From: Phoronis ovalis
Lineage: Eukaryota; Phoronida; Phoronidae
DNA: 10,194 bases
Direction: 5' to 3'
NCBI GenBank assembly: GCA_028565635.1
Contig: JAOXYB010066600.1
Location: 1 to 10,194 of the forward strand
How positions within the stretch are numbered: position 1 is the first letter of the stretch; each line of letters begins with the position of its first letter. A model generated the notes under the pieces. It saw nothing but the letters and a program-made list of their open reading frames with translations, ran no database searches and had not been told where the DNA came from. This document shows, in pieces, positions 1 through 7,103 of the stretch. Made by a program: the position numbers and the translations under genes.

Positions 1-2
1 AG

Positions 3-104
3 GACAAGCGAACATGGACTAGTTGTGTCACAACCAAGTGATGCTAACATGCAACACAACAATGGTGGATGCATTCCGCATAACCCTGACTCTTTCATTT
101 ACAG
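3..104 (+). CDS. Tandem-repeat exon A (type 1), 34-residue repeat unit
   Basis: Internal exon of an unrecognised repeat protein. The window opens with AG, the end of the acceptor, and the exon closes at ACAG before GTTTGTATA. It is 102 nt and phase 2 at both ends: the first G completes an AGG arginine codon and the last AG opens the next one. Between them it reads TSEHGLVVSQPSDAN, then MQHNNGGCIPHNP, then DSFIY. It has one cysteine and no signal peptide or membrane segment. It differs from exon C by two silent changes (CCG/CCA and CAT/CAC). The first part of the gene lies left of the window. I know no domain family with this repeat. The NGGC motif recalls EGF modules, but the other cysteines are missing. 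Confidence 0.75.
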
Positions 105-229
105 GTTTGTATAAAAGTTTTAGACTGAATAATTCAATTTTAATCCCAATTTTAAACTTTTCTTGACTTAATAACTAATTATTTAATTTCTTCCTGATGA
201 ATGCTCAAAAAGATACACTTTGCTATTCT

Positions 230-744
230 AATAGACTATTTGCATGCACGTGAGGTTGCCACACTCGGACCCTTTCGATCACTGCATCATTTAGTCATGT
301 AATATCTGCATCTATATCACTGTCTACGTACCCCTCTACCCCTCTCTCTCCCCCCCTCTATCTCTATCTATATCTATGACATACATGTACATATATACAT
401 ACATGCACACACACACACACACAAACAAACACACTAAACTTTTTCTTTTAGTCGACTTTAGGAAAGCTTTAAATGGTGAAAATTTAACAAAGTAACAAAA
501 ATTAATAATAAATATTTATTTATGTATTGATATATTCACAAAAGCAAAAGGAGGGTGGTTCTTAGACTAACAAGCATATTTTTTTTTTTTGGTTTTGGCT
601 CAGCATGCAAAGAAGTGTTTTGTGCATGAATCTTATGAATGCATGCAGTAATACCTCATTGTTCATTCACAAAATGCGACACGCAGGGAACGTTTAGGTC
701 TGAGACTGATGATGGTTCCACCAAGTGCGTGCAAATAGTCTATT
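230..744. mobile_element. MITE-like element in the A-B intron
   Basis: The ends form an inverted repeat of about 24 bp: AATAGACTATTTGCATGCAC at 230-249, and its near reverse complement GTGCGTGCAAATAGTCTATT at 725-744, with few mismatches. The interior of about 470 bp has no coding frame and carries a CTAT/ATAC/CA microsatellite. This fits a non-autonomous DNA transposon, but I could not identify a clear target-site duplication, so the superfamily is open. The duplicated copy at 1644-2153 shows that the insertion predates the block duplication. Confidence 0.45.
331..433. repeat. Compound microsatellite (CCT/CTAT/ATAC/CA)
   Basis: A pyrimidine-rich CCCCTCT tract passes into CTAT repeats, then ATAC/ATGC, then a run of CA and CAAA repeats. 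The equivalent tract in the second block copy (about 1742-1853) is longer and interrupted differently. This is one main source of length difference between otherwise near-identical introns. Confidence 0.85.
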
Positions 745-1025
745 GTTCCAAATTTATGCTTACATAGTAAATATTTTTATTCAAATATTCTGTTAGCAAA
801 CTTTTCAACATCCACATTTAATATGTTCCATAATTGACAAATACATGACGGTACTATATACCGGTTGTAAATTTAAGGAACCCAAGTCACGTAGTAAATC
901 ATGGAATGAGGTTAATTGAAGAATACACATAAAAGGTTGAAGTAAGTTAGTACCAGAGTCGTTGATAATGTTGAAAAAAGTGTTCCATCAACTTCTTTCC
1001 TAATATTTGAATATATTAATTGCAG

Positions 1026-1127
1026 GATGAGTGATCATGGATTTCCTGTGTTGCAACCAAGTGATGCTAACTTGCAACAAGACAATGGTGGATGCATTCC
1101 ACACAACACTGACTTTTCCATCCACAG
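1026..1127 (+). CDS. Tandem-repeat exon B (type 2), 34-residue repeat unit
   Basis: The exon follows TTAATTGCAG and precedes the donor GTTTGTATA. It is 102 nt and phase 2 at both ends, so it can be inserted or skipped without changing frame. It reads MSDHGFPVLQPSDAN, LQQDNGGCIPHNT, DFSIH, with arginine at each junction. Compared with types A and C it keeps the PSDAN core, the NGGCIPHN segment and the aromatic/His end. It is nearly the same as exon D, with one silent change and one T/P change. The upstream intron tail (GAGGTTAATTGA to TTAATTGCAG) is shared with the other acceptors, so the ancestral unit included flanking intron. Confidence 0.75.
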
Positions 1128-1416
1128 GTTTGTATAGAACTCTCGGATTGAATAATTATATTTCAATATGTGTTTAACAACTTGAATGTAGCTAGATCAA
1201 ATGGCTATTACTTCCTGATCAGTGCTCAGAAAGACATACTTACCTCTTATTGACCAGAACTTTTTTATATACTAAATATTGCTATTCGATTATTATCTTA
1301 GCTTGTAAAACCAGGATTGAGGTAAATTGACAAATTATACGGTTGAAGCACAGAACAAAGTACAAAAAAAACTTGGTCAGTGTCCTGCCTATTAATTATA
1401 TATATATTAATTGCAG

Positions 1417-1518
1417 GACAAGCGAACATGGACTAGTTGTGTCACAACCAAGTGATGCTAACATGCAACACAACAATGGTGGATGCATTCCACACAACCC
1501 TGACTCTTTCATTTACAG
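1417..1518 (+). CDS. Tandem-repeat exon C (type 1), 34-residue repeat unit
   Basis: The acceptor is ATATATTAATTGCAG and the donor is AG|GTTTGTATA. The exon is 102 nt, phase 2 at both ends, and encodes the same amino acids as exon A. The 289-nt intron from exon B (1128-1416) is much shorter than the 921-nt A-B and C-D introns and lacks the MITE-like element. Read through without splicing, the frame is open upstream to 1343 and stops just past the donor at TAA, as expected for an exon inside intron sequence rather than a free-standing ORF. Confidence 0.75.
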
Positions 1519-1643
1519 GTTTGTATAAAAATGTTAGACTGAATAATTCAATTTTAACCCCAATTTTAAACTTTTCTTGACTTAATAACTAGTTATTTAA
1601 TTTATTCCTGATGAATGCTCAAAAAGATACACTTGCCTATTCT

Positions 1644-2153
1644 AATAGACTATTTGCATGCACGTGAGGTTGCCACACTTGGACCCTTTCGATCCCTGCA
1701 TCATTTAGTTATGTCATATATGTATCTATATCACTGTCTCCGTCCCCCTCTACCTCCCTCTATCTCTATCTCAATCTATATCTGACATACATATATACAT
1801 ACATGCACACATGCACACACACACGCATGCACACACACACAGACACACACACACAACTTTTTTGTATAGTCGACTTTAGGAAAGCTTTAAATGGTGAAAA
1901 TTTAACAAAGTAACACAAATTATTAATAAATATTTATTTATGTATTGATATATTCACAAAAGGAGGGTGGTTCTTAGATCAACAAGCACATTTTTTTTTT
2001 GGTTTTGGCTCAGCATGCAAAGAAGAGTTTTGTGCATGAATCTTATGAATGCATGCAGTAATACCTCATTGTTCATTCACAAAATGCGACATGCTGGGAA
2101 CGTTTAGGTCTGAGACTTATGATGGTTCCAGCAAATGCGAGCAAATAGTTCAC
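1644..2153. mobile_element. MITE-like element, second copy (C-D intron)
   Basis: Counterpart of the element at 230-744, carried along by the block duplication. The left inverted end (AATAGACTATTTGCATGCAC) is intact. The right end is altered: it keeps GCAAATAGT (2141-2149), but the next bases read TCACTGATCC instead of CTATTGTTCC. The inverted repeat is therefore shorter here than in the first copy. Confidence 0.42.
1742..1855. repeat. Compound microsatellite, second block copy
   Basis: CCCTCT and CTAT repeats followed by ATAC, ATGCACAC and interrupted CA repeats (with ACGC and AGAC interruptions). It is longer than the matching tract near 331-433. Confidence 0.85.
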
Positions 2154-2439
2154 TGATCCCAATGTATGCTTACATAGTAAATATTTTTATTCAAATATAT
2201 CTGTTAGCAAACTTTTCAACATCCACATTTAATAATCTGTTCCATAATTGACAAATACATGACGGTACTATATACCGGTTGTAAATTTAAGGAACCCAAG
2301 TCACGTAGTAAATCATGGAATGAGGTTAATTGAAGAATACACATAAAAGGTTGAAGTAAGTTAGTACCAGAGTCGTTGATAATGTTGAAAAAAGTGTTCG
2401 ATCAACTTCTTTCCTAATATTTGAATATATTAATTGCAG

Positions 2440-2541
2440 GATGAGTGATCATGGATTTCCGGTGTTGCAACCAAGTGATGCTAACTTGCAACAAGACAAT
2501 GGTGGATGCATTCCACACAACCCTGACTTTTCCATCCACAG
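2440..2541 (+). CDS. Tandem-repeat exon D (type 2), 34-residue repeat unit
   Basis: The acceptor is ATATATTAATTGCAG and the donor is AG|GTTTGTATA. The exon is 102 nt and phase 2 at both ends. It reads MSDHGFPVLQPSDAN, LQQDNGGCIPHNP, DFSIH. It is the block-duplicate of exon B and differs from it by one silent change (CCT/CCG) and one replacement (Thr to Pro), where it agrees with exons A and C. The next exon of the array is E, after a 588-nt intron. Confidence 0.75.
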
Positions 2542-2580
2542 GTTTGTATAGAACTCTCGGATTGAATAATTATATTTTAA

Positions 2581-3000
2581 TCTCCATTTTTTAAAATAAA
2601 TATATTGGTCTTATAAGTCATTATAACCATAACCATAGTTATGATTACTAGAACAGTATAAATAAAGCTAATATTTTAATTTAAGAAGTTTTGTTGCACA
2701 TATTGAATTAACATCTGGTTTACCTAGAATGCCATCATGTAAACAAACAGCTTTTCCAGGCAATGAATATAATAAAGACTATTTTCTGAGCTTCTTCATA
2801 AAAATTTTGTTTTCTTTTCATATATGGCAATTTATAGGTTTGCATACCAATAAATAATTCTACAGTGGAACAAAACAGCAGTTTTTCCTTAATCTCCCCT
2901 TGTTGACAATTAGACAACCCTATTCACACCTACCATTCGAAGTGCTAAGTAACCCGTTTTATAACAAATTAAGTGTTTCAGCCTTTGTGTATGATATGGT
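2581..3000. other. D-E intron, unique part
   Basis: AT-rich intron sequence with no counterpart in the other introns of the array. A minus-strand frame of 60 codons (2735-2917) has low-complexity, Phe/Ile/Lys-rich composition typical of chance frames in AT-rich DNA, so I do not call it a gene. From about 3020 onward the intron again resembles the shared pre-acceptor tail (TTCTTAATATTTGAATGTAA before the acceptor). Confidence 0.6.
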
Positions 3001-3129
3001 ATAAATGTATGGTAACAAAAATCACTTCAAACAAATTAAAAACAGAGTGCTTCAAGCAAAAGTTAAAATGCCTACAGATAAGGAAATCTGGTCAACATCC
3101 TTCTTAATATTTGAATGTAATAATTGCAG

Positions 3130-3231
3130 GACGAGTGACCGTAGACTACCTGAATCACACCCAAGTGATGCTAACATGCAACAAGGCAATGGTGAATGCA
3201 CTCCACAAAACCTTCACCGTTCCATTCACAG
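3130..3231 (+). CDS. Tandem-repeat exon E (divergent unit)
   Basis: The acceptor is GTAATAATTGCAG and the donor is AG|GTTTGTATA. The exon is 102 nt and phase 2 at both ends. It reads TSDRRLPESHPSDAN, MQQGNGECTPQNL, HRSIH. It keeps PSDAN, the asparagine-glycine before the cysteine, the cysteine, and the final SIH-R junction. It departs from the other units at HG (now RR), NGGC (now NGEC) and IPHN (now TPQN). It shares features with both types (Thr-Ser start as in A/C, IH end as in B/D), so it may be an older unit. No frameshift or stop is seen. Confidence 0.7.
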
Positions 3232-3269
3232 GTTTGTATAAAACTCTCAGACAGAATAATTTTAGTTTT

Positions 3270-3483
3270 GGGTGTGTGTGTGTATGTATGTATGGATGTC
3301 TGTATATATGTTCATGTATATGTATATGTATATGTGTGTGTGTGCATGTGCAAGTAAGTGTAGGTGTATGTTTGTGTGTATTATACACGCACACAAACAC
3401 ACACATACCTACATATATACACATTTATATATACACATAAATATATACATACACTTACACATACACATGCACGCACACACACT
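3270..3483. repeat. TG-rich / CA-rich inverted microsatellite (hairpin-forming)
   Basis: A TG/TATG-rich arm (about 3270-3380) is followed by a CA/TACA-rich arm (about 3385-3483), with the turn near GTGTGTATTATACACGCACA. The arms can pair imperfectly over roughly 100 bases. Frames open on both strands here encode only Tyr/Val/Cys- or His/Thr/Ile-rich repeats and are microsatellite translations, not genes. The tract lies in the 361-nt intron between exons E and F. Confidence 0.75.
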
Positions 3484-3592
3484 CAAATAATCACAAATGG
3501 GTTGGTGAAGATAAAGTAACACAGTCACTGATAATGTGGATAAAAAAAAATCTGTAAATGTTTATCCTATTATTTCAATATGTTAATTGCAG

Positions 3593-3608
3593 GATGAGTG
3601 ACCATTGA
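3593..3608 (+). CDS. Terminal coding exon F of the repeat gene (MSDH then stop)
   Basis: After the acceptor CAATATGTTAATTGCAG the sequence starts like the type 2 exons (GATGAGTGACCAT). In phase 2 it reads R-M-S-D-H and then TGA at 3606-3608. Similarity to the repeat continues weakly for about ten bases, then is lost. No donor matching the other exons follows. I read it as the last coding exon, made by a stop mutation in, or truncation of, a repeat unit, with the 3' UTR to about 3805. It could instead be a dead relic exon with the gene continuing elsewhere, but the AATAAA at 3784 favours a terminal exon. Confidence 0.5.
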
Positions 3609-3783
3609 CTTTTCTATTAGAAGGAAGTGCTACATAACTGGGGAGAAAGATGTATATTAGGGAAGAGCTCAAAAGTTCATAAACCGATTCTATATGAACA
3701 GTGTATACTTTCAAAATAAGTATACTTTTGTTTGTTTATCTTTTCATTACATTAGCTAAAATGTAATTTAAATTGCAAGTGTG

Positions 3784-3789
3784 AATAAA
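3784..3789 (+). terminator. Candidate polyadenylation signal AATAAA
   Basis: AATAAA lies about 175 nt after the TGA of exon F and is followed at once by the GU-rich TTGTGTCG. This is the arrangement expected for 3'-end formation of the + strand repeat gene. AATAAA is common by chance in AT-rich DNA, so the support is its position. Confidence 0.4.
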
Positions 3790-3809
3790 TTGTGTCGAAC
3801 AATATTTCT

Positions 3810-4338
3810 TACACTAACATTCTACATCTCCATTACCCAATCACATTGCTCACTTCAGGTCACATAGTCAACAATTCTTAAAATCACTCCAGCTAGAAGA
3901 TTCAAAAAAGAAGGTTCTCAGCTACCATATCCAAACATTATAATAATATTTTCATCATACATCTATTGACTTATCTTCTCTGGTAGCATATTGGGTTATT
4001 TCAAACATGATTTTACCTTATTTATAAAAATCTGCAACTACACTATTTTTTACTTCTGGAACCTTGCTTCCAACATACAAAGCCATGTCCAGTCTCAACT
4101 ATGGAAAATTGCCCACTAAGTTAACTCAATGTTGCCTGATCCTCGGGGCATGACCTCACGCTAGTTCTAGAAACAGCACATCATATCACAAATGTGACTA
4201 TAACAACAACAGCCAGTCCAAGTTAGCTAGGAATATCTTTAGGAAGTTGGTCAGTTATGCAAGGAAGTTGTGTAATGTAGTTCCTCTGTAGGTAATGAAC
4301 TTATTAATATTACGGTAAAAAGTAAGGTAAATTAGTAC
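3810..4338. other. Intergenic or intronic, no gene seen
   Basis: I find no convincing frame or RNA gene here. If the minus-strand exon at 4339-4385 is real, its gene should continue into this region. I looked for a phase-0 acceptor followed by a sensible frame. A pyrimidine-rich minus-strand acceptor ending at the CT of 3892-3893 (minus-strand TTTTTTGAATCTTCTAG) has no adequate open exon behind it. Confidence 0.5.
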
Positions 4339-4385
4339 AATGGTAAGCAGATCTTGGGGTGGCAGACTTTTATCAGCACATATGG
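4339..4385 (-). CDS. Candidate internal exon, possible VPS9-like segment
   Basis: On the minus strand a strong acceptor (TTGTTGTCCTCACTTGCAG) precedes 47 nt reading ICADKSLPPQDLLTI, with a modest donor (ATT|GTACTA). It starts with two bases that complete a codon. The exon at 5461-5553 ends one base into a codon, so the two join in frame (G + CC = Ala). The DLL..I segment after a Lys/Leu-rich helix resembles the part of VPS9 domains (Rab5-family GEFs) that precedes the conserved LIY motif; that motif would have to be in the next exon, which I did not find. If the donor is wrong, the frame runs on to a stop at about 4260. Function is a guess. Confidence 0.3.
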
Positions 4386-4915
4386 CTGCAAGTGAGGACA
4401 ACAAAACTAGAAATGTGTTGGACAGTGGTGTACTGATGTTGATTTTTTTTTTATTGAAATAGGTTTGTATATTGTAATCATTACTCTATTATTTTTTAAT
4501 TTTATCCTTTTCTAAGGCATACACAAACCATCTTCCATTTTTTTTCTTTTACCCAACACTTGCCTATATAACCCGTCGAAGATGGTGTCCCTGCTAACGT
4601 TAAATATGTTACAAATAGTCTCTCCACATGATGTGTAGGTCTAGACATTTTTAAGTATCTGCCTTTACACACAAAATGTAAATTCCCATGTCCGAAATAC
4701 AAAACAATTATAATATTTTCCAATCTCCAAAACTTATACATAGAAAAATTAACTTTTTATTAACTGGCAAGGACAATTATTTGGATAAATATAGCTCACT
4801 TTTCAGAATCTAATTTCTTGAAAACTACATTTTTTCCAAAGATTGAGACCATCCTAACTCATGATCAAGTATAGGGTAATTTTCTTCCATCAGTGTAAAA
4901 GTTAATGACAGAAAT
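4386..4915. other. AT-rich, no gene called
   Basis: The only long frame is minus-strand 4502-4741 (79 codons), which contains AGTPSSTGYIGKCWVK flanked by AT-rich Lys/Ile-rich sequence. It has no recognisable domain. The GC-richer core (about 4555-4640) could be a repeat fragment. In the minus-strand gene model this would be intron. Confidence 0.4.
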
Positions 4916-5088
4916 GTGAAAAAAGTAGTTTTCAGACATTTAAAATTACTTTGAGCTATAGTCCAAAACAAAGTTCAACATATTACAAAATATACTTATA
5001 ATATATATTTAATTCCAAGTGGTTATAAAAATATTCTATCCAAGTTCGAAAGTAGCCATTCTATTGATAACTAATTATTAAATAATTA
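4916..5088 (+). repeat. Direct repeat R, copy 1
   Basis: About 170 bp matching 6271-6438 in the same orientation. Shared stretches include ACATTTAAAATTACTTT, AGCTATAGTCCAAAACAA, GTTCAACATATTACAAA, TTAATTCCAAGTGGTTATAA and AGCCATTCTATTGATAACTA. No terminal inverted repeats or frame are evident. Its right end lies close to the reverse-transcriptase remnant, but the second copy has no such neighbour. Confidence 0.8.
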
Positions 5089-5168
5089 GTTTGTATTTTA
5101 AAATTAGAATCATGGTCTTGCCCTTGATGATCTTAATGATTCGACTGAGAAACCTTTGATCTTCATAA

Positions 5169-5282
5169 TCTATTACATTAAAAATATTCTCCACTGCTGG
5201 TCCTACTCGATGGAATGAACTCCCAACAAATTTGCACAATATTCAATATTTTGTTTTTAATGTTTTCAAAAAAATTACTTGA
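5169..5282 (+). pseudogene. Remnant of non-LTR retrotransposon reverse transcriptase C-terminus
   Basis: The plus frame from 5169 reads SITLKIFSTAGPTRWNELPT, followed by LHNIQYFVFNVFKKIT and TGA at 5280. The GP-x-x-WN-x-LP signature followed by a hydrophobic/Lys segment ending in FK is the usual C-terminal tail of reverse transcriptases in CR1/L2/Jockey-like non-LTR elements. The frame is closed by TAA just upstream (5166-5168). No RT catalytic motifs are present, so only a 5'-truncated, decayed 3' end survives. AT-rich sequence after the stop may include its 3' UTR. It would lie in the intron of the opposite-strand gene, if that gene is real. Confidence 0.5.
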
Positions 5283-5460
5283 TATATTTGTTTTCAAAAA
5301 TGATGCTGTTCATGTTTTTTTTCTTTTGCTCTGTTTTATGTGACTTCATCAGAACTACATTTTTGAATCTATAAGTAATGTATTGTATGTCCTTATTTAA
5401 TCTACATGTACTAGCTAGCTATATTTTTTGCTTCATAAAATATATATTACTATTATTTAC

Positions 5461-5553
5461 CTGATTGAGCTGCGTCAACAAGCCAAAGCAACTTTTCCAT
5501 AGCCATAACCTTTGTAGCTGTACTGCTTTGAATACGCAATGCAGAAACTTCAC
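5461..5553 (-). CDS. Candidate internal exon (93 nt, phase 1/1), unidentified protein
   Basis: On the minus strand the acceptor is GATTGTATTTGTTACAG and the donor is TCAG|GTAAATA. The single fully open frame in register reads EVSALRIQSSTATKVMAMEK and then LLWLVDAAQS. It is more GC-rich and of more balanced composition than its surroundings and has no low-complexity bias. It begins with two bases of a split codon and ends with one, which is the phase needed by the candidate exon at 4339-4385. The joined MEKLLWLVDAAQSAICADKS looks like amphipathic helices and vaguely like the first helices of VPS9 domains (KL..L....A...I). No catalytic residue can be checked in so short a piece. Confidence 0.45.
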
Positions 5554-5966
5554 CTGTAACAAATACAATCTTTACTTATCACACAAACTGTGTAATACAG
5601 TGTGGCACAAAATTATGTTGGCATATTGACGAAACATATATTCAACAATATTCATTAGGTTATCAAATTTTTAAATACTATCGAATAATTAATTTAATTT
5701 ACTTTCACAGTAACTTTAGACCGATAACACACTCTAATTAAGAAATATATGCTTTTATCATCATATGATGATCCAATCTTGAGCAAGAAAGTTGTTCATT
5801 ATTATTTGCTACTACGCAGCTGAGAAAGAATGTGAGAATGAATGTTGGTTGTAAACTTATCAAAAAACAAAACATGTGTACGTAATGTTGTACTTAAACA
5901 ACAAATGTTTAAATCAAATATCACCAATTCCTTTTTTACTGTCATGTGTCACCTATAGAAATCTCC
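5554..5966. other. AT-rich non-coding, no gene seen
   Basis: No long frame. A possible minus-strand mini-exon near 5704-5734 (acceptor TTCTTAATTAG, donor GTAAAT) does not match the phase of the exon at 5461-5553. A small palindrome TCATCATATGATGA lies near 5759. Confidence 0.5.
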
Positions 5967-6235
5967 CAGGGGGGCAGTCAGTATGAAAGTGGGTACCCAT
6001 GTTCCAACAGGGCTTTTCAAAAAAGGCCCTAACGAAGTGAAATTCTGCAAAAAATACACCTCTACAGAAGTGAGATTTTTGAATAAATACACCCCAAAAG
6101 AAGTGACTTTTGGGAAAAACACCCCTAATGAAGTGTCACACCTCCAAAAAAACACCTCTTATTGGGGTTTTAGCTAAAAAACAGACCCTAAGCGCGTAAC
6201 GCATTGGCGGTTCGAAAAACATACCCTTTCACGCG
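5967..6235 (+). mobile_element. GGGGGGCAGTC element, copy 1 (lacks one end)
   Basis: Begins with GGGGGGCAGTCAGTATGAAA and the segment GGGTACCCATGTTCCAAC, as in the second copy, and runs parallel to the reverse complement of that copy until TTTCACGCG at about 6235. The second inverted end is absent, so this copy is truncated. The interior has four tandem units of 33, 33, 30 and 33 nt, each with GAAGTG at a fixed place. A frame of 64 codons (5983-6177) reads as an 11-residue periodicity (NEVKFCKKY, TEVRFLNKY, KEVTFGKN, NEVSHLQKN). Coding is not demonstrated. Confidence 0.7.
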
Positions 6236-6270
6236 CAACAATAGCATATCCGTATATAGAACAAATTCTT

Positions 6271-6438
6271 GTGAAAACATGTAGTTTTTAAACATTTAAA
6301 ATTACTTTAAGCTATAGTCCAAAACAAGGTTCAACATATTACAAACTATATTTAAATATTTAATTCCAAGTGGTTATAAAAATATTCTAGGTAAGTTCGA
6401 AATTAGCCATTCTATTGATAACTAATTATTAATTGATT
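6271..6438 (+). repeat. Direct repeat R, copy 2
   Basis: Second copy of the repeat at 4916-5088, same orientation, with scattered substitutions and small indels. It begins about 35 bp beyond the point where element copy 1 loses similarity. After about 6438 the sequences diverge. Confidence 0.8.
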
Positions 6439-7103
6439 ATTTTAGTAGTTATTTTAATACAATTTAAGTAAGTAACACAGTATAAGAAAATAAAGCCCAT
6501 GTAATTCCGTGTCATGCTGTACATACACGTCACAAAGCCACAAGATGGTTTTATCTTTTCCTCCAGACCTGTACATATAATAATATCAGTCTGTATATGT
6601 AAATATCAGTCATTTCATATCAGAACCTTATCACAAATTTCATTAAAGCTTGCATTAACCTATTTACCTATACCAGCATGAAAGTTATATCAAAAATTCT
6701 CAACATGTCTATCTTGCAATCTTGTACACTAACTAAAACCTAAAGCTGATAACTGCCATGGCTATATCCAAGTTATTTGCATTTCACACTTTGAGTCAAA
6801 TTTTAAGCAGTTTAATGAAAAAATGGACTAGTTTTGGAAAGGTACACTGTGTATATATACAAACTTTTAAAAACCTGAGACTTGTTTCGGAGTTAAGTTT
6901 GGCCAAGTTTAAACTTTATCTACAGGGGTGTTGGACTTTAGAAGTTTCATTTTGAAAAACATGAGTTTATCCAAAACAGCTTCAATAGTGATTACATAAT
7001 CATGTGATAGATAAGTACAGTGATTTTTCATAATCTGTAAGTTAATACCTTAAGTTTGCCCAAAAATGTACTCTTCTTAGTCAATCAATTTTTCAATTAA
7101 ACT
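6439..7103. other. AT-rich non-coding, no gene called
   Basis: A plus frame at 6758-6955 (65 codons) has no recognisable motif or splice context. A minus-strand segment near 6674-6737 (SVQDCKIDMLRIFDITFM) is open and flanked by AG and GTATAG, but both sites are weak and its exit phase does not fit the next candidate exon. I leave it uncalled. Confidence 0.45.

Larger units (their letters stand above)
1..1166 (+). repeat. Block duplication, copy 1 (exons A and B with intron)
   Basis: This stretch aligns nearly base for base with 1415-2580. It includes exon A, its 921-nt intron, exon B and about 38 nt of the following intron. Both exon starts are offset by 1414 bp from their partners, and the A-B and C-D introns are each 921 nt although they differ by small indels, chiefly in the microsatellite. 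Similarity ends in the intron after exon B/D near TTGAATAATTATATTT. The left limit is unknown because the window starts here. Confidence 0.85.
1415..2580 (+). repeat. Block duplication, copy 2 (exons C and D with intron)
   Basis: Second copy of the unit at 1-1166, in direct orientation at period 1414. The intron retains the MITE-like element, the poly-T tract near 1991, and the segment CGGTACTATATACCGGTTG. The main differences are in the microsatellite and in a cluster around the right end of the MITE-like element (about 2128-2165). Divergence from copy 1 starts abruptly after about 2580, marking a duplication boundary or a later insertion. Confidence 0.85.

Noticed and set aside
2735-2917. 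60-codon minus-strand frame
   Set aside because: Lies in unique AT-rich intron; Phe/Ile/Lys-rich composition, no splice context and no domain.
3111-3490. Overlapping frames of 72-109 codons on both strands across 3111-3490
   Set aside because: They run through the donor of exon E into TG/CA microsatellite and translate as Cys/Val/Met- or His/Thr/Ile-rich simple repeats. Only 3130-3231 has exon support.
4502-4741. 79-codon minus-strand frame
   Set aside because: No domain recognised, AT-biased composition outside a short core, and inside the proposed intron of the minus-strand gene. It could be a repeat fragment.
5949-6155. Minus-strand frame antisense to element copy 1, with repeated SLGVFF-like text
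   Set aside because: It is the antisense shadow of the 33-bp units; the same DNA periodicity creates open frames on both strands.
5950-6265. Target duplication for element copy 1 (TATAGAA near 5955 and 6256)
   Set aside because: The match is imperfect and does not abut the element ends; copy 1 lacks its second inverted end, so no duplication is expected to be recognisable.
6758-6955. 65-codon plus-strand frame
   Set aside because: No motif, no splice-site context and no homologous copy in the window.
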